A DNA stretch of 64,000 nt, taken from NCBI RefSeq assembly GCF_947499705.1, contig NZ_CANMPJ010000002.1, positions 740,688 to 804,687 of the forward strand. Reading direction: 5' to 3'. Position numbers and translations under genes: made by a program. This document shows, piece by piece, positions 59,426 to 64,000 of the stretch. The notes beneath the pieces were generated by a model. The model saw nothing but the letters and a program-made list of their open reading frames with translations. It was not told the origin of the DNA and did no database searches. Each line of letters starts with the position of its first letter. Positions within the stretch are counted from its first letter, which is position 1. Source of the DNA: an uncultured Erythrobacter sp. Lineage in GTDB: Bacteria; Pseudomonadota; Alphaproteobacteria; Sphingomonadales; Sphingomonadaceae.

Positions 59426-60778
59426 TTACTCCCCCGCCGCTTTCGAATACATTTCCAGTCCGGCTGCCCAGCGACGCTGGAATCCGCGCCAATGTTCTGG
59501 CTCGCTATCGCCTGCGAACTTGCCGTTGAGCTGTTCGCCGAAACTGGTTTCCCACGTTCCAGCATTCGCGTCGACTGTGGGCACATCGAGATAGCCGGCC
59601 TTGTCCTCATCGCCCTTGAGGTGGAGATCGAGGAAGGCGGTGACGAAATGCTGGTTGATTCCGTTGATCCGACCCTGCCGCCATACGGGTTCTTTCAGGA
59701 ACTCGGCGGTGCGAAATGGCGCGTCTTCGGGCAGATCGAACGCGTTGCCGACAATGTTGTGCCGTGCCTCGCGGAACACCAGCATGTGGCGGTTGGTGCC
59801 GGTAAGCTGGTCGAACACCCAGCTCACGCCTTCGGCATGGTTGGAGACATCGTCCTGACTGCCCGACACGACCAGAACCGGCGCGGTCATCTTGCTCAGC
59901 GTTTCGCTGCTCCACACCCGGTTATCGGGCTGCCCACCCCAAGGCGCGAAGGCGATCACGGCGCCGACTCCCACATCTTCGCTGCCTGCTGCGCGAAGCT
60001 GATCGAGTGCGTCGCTCGGGACGGTCGCGAAGGTCTCGCTATCGTAATCGTAGTCCCCGCCCGCGGTGGCGAGCGCGCCATAGCCGCCCATTGAATAGCC
60101 GATGACTGCGACCTGCTCGGGGTCGATGAGGGCATTGAACCCTTCCGCGTCAGGCCCGGACGCCGCCTGCAATTGTTCCAAAACCTGTCGCTGATCGAGC
60201 GAGCGGCTGACGAGAACGCGGCTGAACGAAAGCAGGAAATCGCTCGTCGCCTCGATGGTCATATCGGCATGGTCAATCGAAGCCACTACGTAACCGTGAG
60301 ACGCGATATGCTCGGCGAGATTGCTGAACTGCGTATTCCAGCCGTTGAAGCCATGGCTCATGATGACAAGCGGCAGTTTGCCCCCTACCTGCTCCGTTCC
60401 CATCGCAGGTGCATCCGCATGCGCGCGCCCGGCGAATTCCAGCGTCACAGGCTCCATCGCCGGCGGGTTCATCGTGTGGCTGTAGGTGATCTGAGGTGCG
60501 ACCGATCGCGCCTCTGCCGGGTAATAGACCCGCACCTGCAATTCGCGCGTCTCGGGCTCGGTCGCGCCGGTCGCCATGCCAAGCGTGCCGAAGGTCAACC
60601 GGCCCGGCATAGACAAAGTCAGCTCCTGCGTGCCGACCGAGTATTCGCCGAAGCGGCCCAGCTCAGGGGTTTCGCCCGGTGCGCCTTCGTGGATCGTCGG
60701 CGTCGCGACATAGGCGGCGGTCCCGGCTCCGATGCCGATGATGCCCAATGCGGCGAGGGCGATATGGCGTTTCTTCAT
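59426..60778 (-). CDS. membrane-anchored or secreted alpha/beta hydrolase
   Basis: This encodes 450 residues from the ATG at 60778 (GGGA at good spacing; ATG at 60784 is an alternative). An N-terminal signal or anchor (HIALAALGIIGIGAGTAAYVA) precedes the hydrolase domain: VIMSHGFNGWNTQFSNLAEHIASHGYVV, nucleophile elbow GYSMGGYGAL, LVVSGSQDDVSNHAEG, and a His region RHNIVGNAFD. The layout recalls platelet-activating-factor acetylhydrolase-like and dienelactone-hydrolase-like proteins, exported to the periplasm. Substrate unknown. Confidence 0.82.
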   Translation of the reverse strand: MKKRHIALAALGIIGIGAGTAAYVATPTIHEGAPGETPELGRFGEYSVGTQELTLSMPGRLTFGTLGMATGATEPETRELQVRVYYPAEARSVAPQITYSHTMNPPAMEPVTLEFAGRAHADAPAMGTEQVGGKLPLVIMSHGFNGWNTQFSNLAEHIASHGYVVASIDHADMTIEATSDFLLSFSRVLVSRSLDQRQVLEQLQAASGPDAEGFNALIDPEQVAVIGYSMGGYGALATAGGDYDYDSETFATVPSDALDQLRAAGSEDVGVGAVIAFAPWGGQPDNRVWSSETLSKMTAPVLVVSGSQDDVSNHAEGVSWVFDQLTGTNRHMLVFREARHNIVGNAFDLPEDAPFRTAEFLKEPVWRQGRINGINQHFVTAFLDLHLKGDEDKAGYLDVPTVDANAGTWETSFGEQLNGKFAGDSEPEHWRGFQRRWAAGLEMYSKAAGE

Positions 60779-60870
60779 TTCCATTCCCGTTTCGAAACTG
60801 ACATTTGTTGGCTTGCCCAATGGCAGCGTTCCGGGGCACTCATGCCAGCGAATAGGGAGAGAAGAAAGCG

Positions 60871-62232
60871 ATGGCGGCTACGCCTGAGGAATTGATGGTG
60901 GGATTGGCGCGGGCTTGCGCACGAGCTGGGCTGGGTGCGCCCGAGGGCTTGCAGCGGCTGACTGGCGGCGCGACGATGGAAAGCTGGCGGTTTGCGTGCG
61001 GCGGGGATGACTTCGTGCTGCGCCGGGCGCCCAGCCTCGAATTTATGGAAGACCGCCCCTACGGCCACGATGTCGAAGCGGCGGTGATCCGCGCGGCGAA
61101 GGCGGCAGAGGTGACTGCGCCGGAGGTGATGGTCGAGCTGGAACCGGAAGACGGCATCAGTTCCGGCTTCGTCATGCGGGCTTTGCCGGGGACGCCGAGC
61201 CCCAAGGAAATCCTGCAATTCGACGAGGCCGATGCGCTGCTGAAAGATGCGGCGCGTGATTTGGCACGGATACACTCGATCAAGTCGGGCGACGTACCGG
61301 ACGCGGTGCCGGTGATGGATTACCGACAGGCCATCGCCGATCTGAAACAGCAATTCATGGACGCGGGTGGCGACCGCCCTATCATCGCGCTTGGCCTCAA
61401 ATGGATGGAGGACAATTGCCCCGATCCGGTCGAGCCTGTGCTGATCCACGGCGATTATCGGATGGGCAACCTGTTGGCTGAGCCGGGCAAGCTCACGGGC
61501 GTGCTCGACTGGGAACTCGCGCATTTCGGTGATCGACACGAGGATCTGGCGTTCGGCTGCATGGCAGTATGGCGCTTCGCGCGGTACGACCGGCCGGCGC
61601 TGGGGCTTGGGAGCCTTGAGGACTACTTTGCCGCCTACGAGGCCGAGGCGGGCGTCACAGTTGATCGCGAGCGTTTCCGTTATTGGCTGATCCACCGCAC
61701 CGTGTGGTGGGCGCTCGGTTGCCTCAAGATGGCGCAGCACTGGCGCAGCGGACAAGACCGGATGCTGGAGCGGGTGGTGATCTCAAGGAGGACGAGCGAG
61801 CAGGAGTTGGACCTGCTGATGTTGTTGGAAGAGGATGCGCCGGAGGACGCAAGAGAACAGGTGCTCGAATGCCGAAAGTCTCAAGAACGAATCTCTGGTG
61901 AAGCTTCGGCAGCCGATATTGCAACTGCGGTTTCGGAATGGCTCGCGACGATCAAAGACAAGATGGAGGGGCACGACCGGTTCCAACTTGCAGTTGCTCG
62001 CAACGCACTAAGCATCATCGCGAGGAGCGAAACCTCGATGCACGAGTATCACGCAAGCGCAGATTTCGCCGAGCAAATCCTGTCAGGTGAAGTTTCGCTC
62101 GATGATACTGGGCTGCTCTGGGACCTGCGCTCCTCTACGATCGAGAAGGTACGAGAAGACTCGCCCAAATATCCTGCGATTCAAGCTGCCCTGAAGAAGT
62201 GGCCGTTGCCGCAATCAGGTTCGGAGAGCTGA
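60871..62232 (+). CDS. aminoglycoside-phosphotransferase-like kinase fused to a DUF6285 domain
   Basis: This 453-residue protein has a kinase-like N-terminal part (LTGGATMESWRFACGGDDFVLRRAP, LIHGDYRMGNLL with the catalytic Asp, and GVLDWELAHFGDRHEDLAFG with the metal Asp), as in the ACAD10/ACAD11 kinase domain, and a C-terminal helical part from about residue 350 (EWLATIKDKMEGHDRFQLAVARNALSIIARSE) that matches my recollection of DUF6285. These are often separate neighbouring genes. The following gene is an acyl-CoA dehydrogenase, matching the human ACAD fusion pairing. It may activate 4-hydroxy acids for beta-oxidation. Confidence 0.78.
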   Translation: MAATPEELMVGLARACARAGLGAPEGLQRLTGGATMESWRFACGGDDFVLRRAPSLEFMEDRPYGHDVEAAVIRAAKAAEVTAPEVMVELEPEDGISSGFVMRALPGTPSPKEILQFDEADALLKDAARDLARIHSIKSGDVPDAVPVMDYRQAIADLKQQFMDAGGDRPIIALGLKWMEDNCPDPVEPVLIHGDYRMGNLLAEPGKLTGVLDWELAHFGDRHEDLAFGCMAVWRFARYDRPALGLGSLEDYFAAYEAEAGVTVDRERFRYWLIHRTVWWALGCLKMAQHWRSGQDRMLERVVISRRTSEQELDLLMLLEEDAPEDAREQVLECRKSQERISGEASAADIATAVSEWLATIKDKMEGHDRFQLAVARNALSIIARSETSMHEYHASADFAEQILSGEVSLDDTGLLWDLRSSTIEKVREDSPKYPAIQAALKKWPLPQSGSES

Positions 62233-62351
62233 CCAAATGGACTTAGCCAAGGTTTCACTCCGGCTTTCTGCGACTGCAGTATGCCCGCGCCCGCGCGCCC
62301 CATGACGCGGACACTTTGATACGTTTCAAATGATCTGACGAGGACAGCTAA

Positions 62352-63638
62352 ATGGACTTCGCAATTCCCGCCGACCTACAGGCCTATCTTGCCAATCTAG
62401 ACGCCTTTATCGAGGCCGAGATCAAGCCGCTTGAGGAGCAGAACGACAATATCCGCTTCTTCGACCATCGCCGTGAGCATGCGCGGACCGATTGGGATCG
62501 CGGGGGACTGCCGCGTGAGGATTGGGAGGAACTGCTGAAGGTAGCCACCGCTCGGGCCGACAAGGCTGGGCACTGGCGTTTCTCTGCGCCCAAGCAATAT
62601 GGCGGCAAAGACGGGTCGAACCTCTGGATGGCAGTCATCCGCGAGCATTTTGCGCGCAAAGGGCTCGGCCTGCACAACGACCTCCAGAACGAGCATTCGA
62701 TCGTCGGCAACTTCCCCTTCGTCGCGATGTTCGATCAATGGGGGACCGAGGAGCAGAAACAGGAATTCATCCTCGGCGGGTTCGAGCGCACCCGCCGCGT
62801 CGCCTTTGGTCTGACCGAAGCGCAGCATGGCTCTGACGCGACCCACATGGAAACACACGCCGTGCGAGAAACCCGCGATGGCGTCGATGGCTGGCTGATC
62901 AATGGTGAGAAGATGTGGATCACCGGCATGCATGTCGCCACGCACTGCGCGATGTTCGCCCGCACCGCTGGCGAGGCGGGGCAGGCAAGCGGGATCACCT
63001 GTTTCCTCGTCCCCAATCCCAATCCCGGCATCGAGATTGAAGAATGGATGTGGACCTTCAATATGCCCACAGATCACCCGCGCCTTTCGGTCAAGGATGT
63101 GTGGGTGCCCGACAGCGCGATCCTCGGCGTCGAAGGGCGGGGCCTGGCGCTGGCGCAGAGCTTCGTCCACCAGAACCGTATCCGGCAGGCGGCCTCAAGC
63201 TGCGGCGCGGCGATGTTCTGCATCGACGAAAGCGTGAAATACGCCCGGACACGCAAGCCCTTCGGCCAAGAACTGTCGCGCAATCAGGCGATCCAGTTCC
63301 CGCTGGTCGAGCTTGCGACGCAAGCCGAAATGCTCCGTCTGCTGATCTTTAAGACCGCGTGGGAGATGGACAACATGCCACATGAGGAGATCGAACGGAC
63401 GATCTCCGACAAGGTTTCGATGTGCAATTACTGGGCGAACCGGCTGTGCTGCGAGGCGGCGGACCGGGCGATGCAGGTGCATGGCGGCATCGGCTATTCG
63501 CGGCACACCCCGTTCGAACATATATATCGCCACCACCGCCGCTATCGGATTACGGAAGGCAGCGAGGAGATTCAGATGCGCAAGGTTGGGGCGTATCTGT
63601 TCGGGTATCTGGGGCCGAAGCGGGGGCTGTTTGGGTGA
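62352..63638 (+). CDS. acyl-CoA dehydrogenase (ACAD11-like)
   Basis: This 428-residue FAD enzyme desaturates an acyl-CoA. Motifs: VAFGLTEAQHGSDATHMETHAVR, WLINGEKMWITGMHVATHCAMFART, then RQAASSCGAAMFCIDESVKYARTRKPFGQELSRNQAIQFPLVELATQAEMLRLLI, and the C-terminal MQVHGGIGYSRHTPFEHIYRHHRRYRITEGSEEIQM. The context with the kinase-like gene 119 bp upstream supports a 4-hydroxy or long-chain acyl substrate; this is inferred. The stop overlaps the next start (GTGA). Confidence 0.93.
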   Translation: MDFAIPADLQAYLANLDAFIEAEIKPLEEQNDNIRFFDHRREHARTDWDRGGLPREDWEELLKVATARADKAGHWRFSAPKQYGGKDGSNLWMAVIREHFARKGLGLHNDLQNEHSIVGNFPFVAMFDQWGTEEQKQEFILGGFERTRRVAFGLTEAQHGSDATHMETHAVRETRDGVDGWLINGEKMWITGMHVATHCAMFARTAGEAGQASGITCFLVPNPNPGIEIEEWMWTFNMPTDHPRLSVKDVWVPDSAILGVEGRGLALAQSFVHQNRIRQAASSCGAAMFCIDESVKYARTRKPFGQELSRNQAIQFPLVELATQAEMLRLLIFKTAWEMDNMPHEEIERTISDKVSMCNYWANRLCCEAADRAMQVHGGIGYSRHTPFEHIYRHHRRYRITEGSEEIQMRKVGAYLFGYLGPKRGLFG

Positions 63639-63943
63639 GCACAACTCGGTCGAGATCGGGCTTGCGTAAGGCCGTTCGTTGGTTGGCCAGAGGATTTATT
63701 GTGATCCCGCTGTTTCTCAATGTTCTTATGTATCTGAGCGTAGGCCGTGATCACTTGGAATGCCAGAATGGTCGAGACAATGTTATCGTCATGCGAGGCG
63801 ATTCTTATTGCGTCGGTGACTTCTGGGCATTTATCGATGCAATGACTTGGCCGTGGTTGATCGCCCTAGGAGCATTCTTCTTGGTAAACCGTCTCCGGCC
63901 ACATTGGCTCGATTGGCTGGATTCTGAAGGCACACAGCCCTAG
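63635..63943 (+). CDS. hypothetical membrane protein
   Basis: This encodes 102 residues from GTG at 63635, overlapping the acyl-CoA dehydrogenase stop. Two membrane helices (about residues 12-32 and 68-90) flank a loop with two Cys (LECQNG and SYCVGD). No family recognised. An upstream extension within the previous gene is rejected. Confidence 0.5.
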   Translation: MSTTRSRSGLRKAVRWLARGFIVIPLFLNVLMYLSVGRDHLECQNGRDNVIVMRGDSYCVGDFWAFIDAMTWPWLIALGAFFLVNRLRPHWLDWLDSEGTQP

Positions 63944-63993
63944 CAATATCCTTTCGCGTCGCTAGTCTCTCGTTCCAACACAGGGAGAGACTC

Positions 63994-64000
63994 ATGCGCC
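63994..64000 (+). CDS. start of a further gene, truncated by the window end
   Basis: ATG CGC C follows GGGAGAGA at ribosome-site distance. Only two codons are visible, so nothing can be said of the product. Confidence 0.35.

Overview
The window looks like chromosomal DNA of an aerobic or microaerobic alphaproteobacterium, most likely Sphingomonadales, family Erythrobacteraceae. The grounds are high GC, strong GC-rich codon bias, the protein families present (class I NrdA/NrdB, alphaproteobacterial cbb3 cluster, CnoX-like thioredoxin, PutA without a DNA-binding domain, MarC, YggT, DUF2314), and palindromic CCCTCCCGC..GCGGGAGGG repeats. The taxonomic call is inference; no rRNA gene is present.

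Layout. 1-4.2 kb: secreted or uncharacterised proteins, an alpha/beta hydrolase, an HD-domain protein and an NrtS-like nitrate/nitrite transporter. 4.2-12.7 kb: nrdA with an upstream NrdR-type control region, a PilZ protein, small membrane proteins, a long coiled-coil secreted protein broken by an in-frame amber codon, a GGDEF diguanylate cyclase, and nrdB about 5 kb away from nrdA. 12.8-14.6 kb: an accessory patch with a lower-GC HEPN-like protein and a DUF559 nuclease gene enclosed by inverted REP-like palindromes and followed by three tandem repeats. 14.7-22.3 kb: many small secreted proteins and lipoproteins, two staphylococcal-nuclease homologues, YdcH, and a bufferin-like (DUF2282) lipoprotein. 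22.5-31 kb: housekeeping genes (argB, yggT, folD, MarC), a tetR-MAPEG pair with an operator at its start codon, a serine hydrolase, a trx/LON pair and tRNA-Gly(GCC). 31-41.8 kb: a ZnuD-like TonB receptor behind a Zur-like box, an enoyl-reductase-family protein, an HxlR-controlled crotonase/NTF2/DoxX operon, dcd and putA. 42.3-45.4 kb: two convergent operons, each pairing a LuxR-type HTH protein that has a C-terminal membrane anchor with a related polytopic membrane protein. 45.6-54.5 kb: ccoNOQP-ccoGHIS with overlapping genes, a Cys/His-rich small protein at its end, and an Fnr-type regulator with FNR boxes upstream of ccoN and between fnr and ompW. 54.6-64 kb: OmpW, mtnP, GST, an aldehyde dehydrogenase, a Tat-exported M48 protease, a lipase-like hydrolase, a phosphotransferase-DUF6285 fusion and an acyl-CoA dehydrogenase.

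How genes work together. The cbb3 oxidase structural and assembly genes form one translationally coupled unit under an Fnr-type regulator, which suggests life across oxygen gradients. NrdA/NrdB and Dcd supply deoxynucleotides. PutA, the crotonase, the acyl-CoA dehydrogenase and the aldehyde dehydrogenase point to amino-acid and fatty-acid use.

The most novel-looking items are the REP-bounded DUF559 element, the paired membrane-anchored LuxR modules, and a two-box element (GAAGTTGACA boxes exactly 81 bp apart) present at two distant sites. No CRISPR array, intact IS element, prophage or replication origin was seen.
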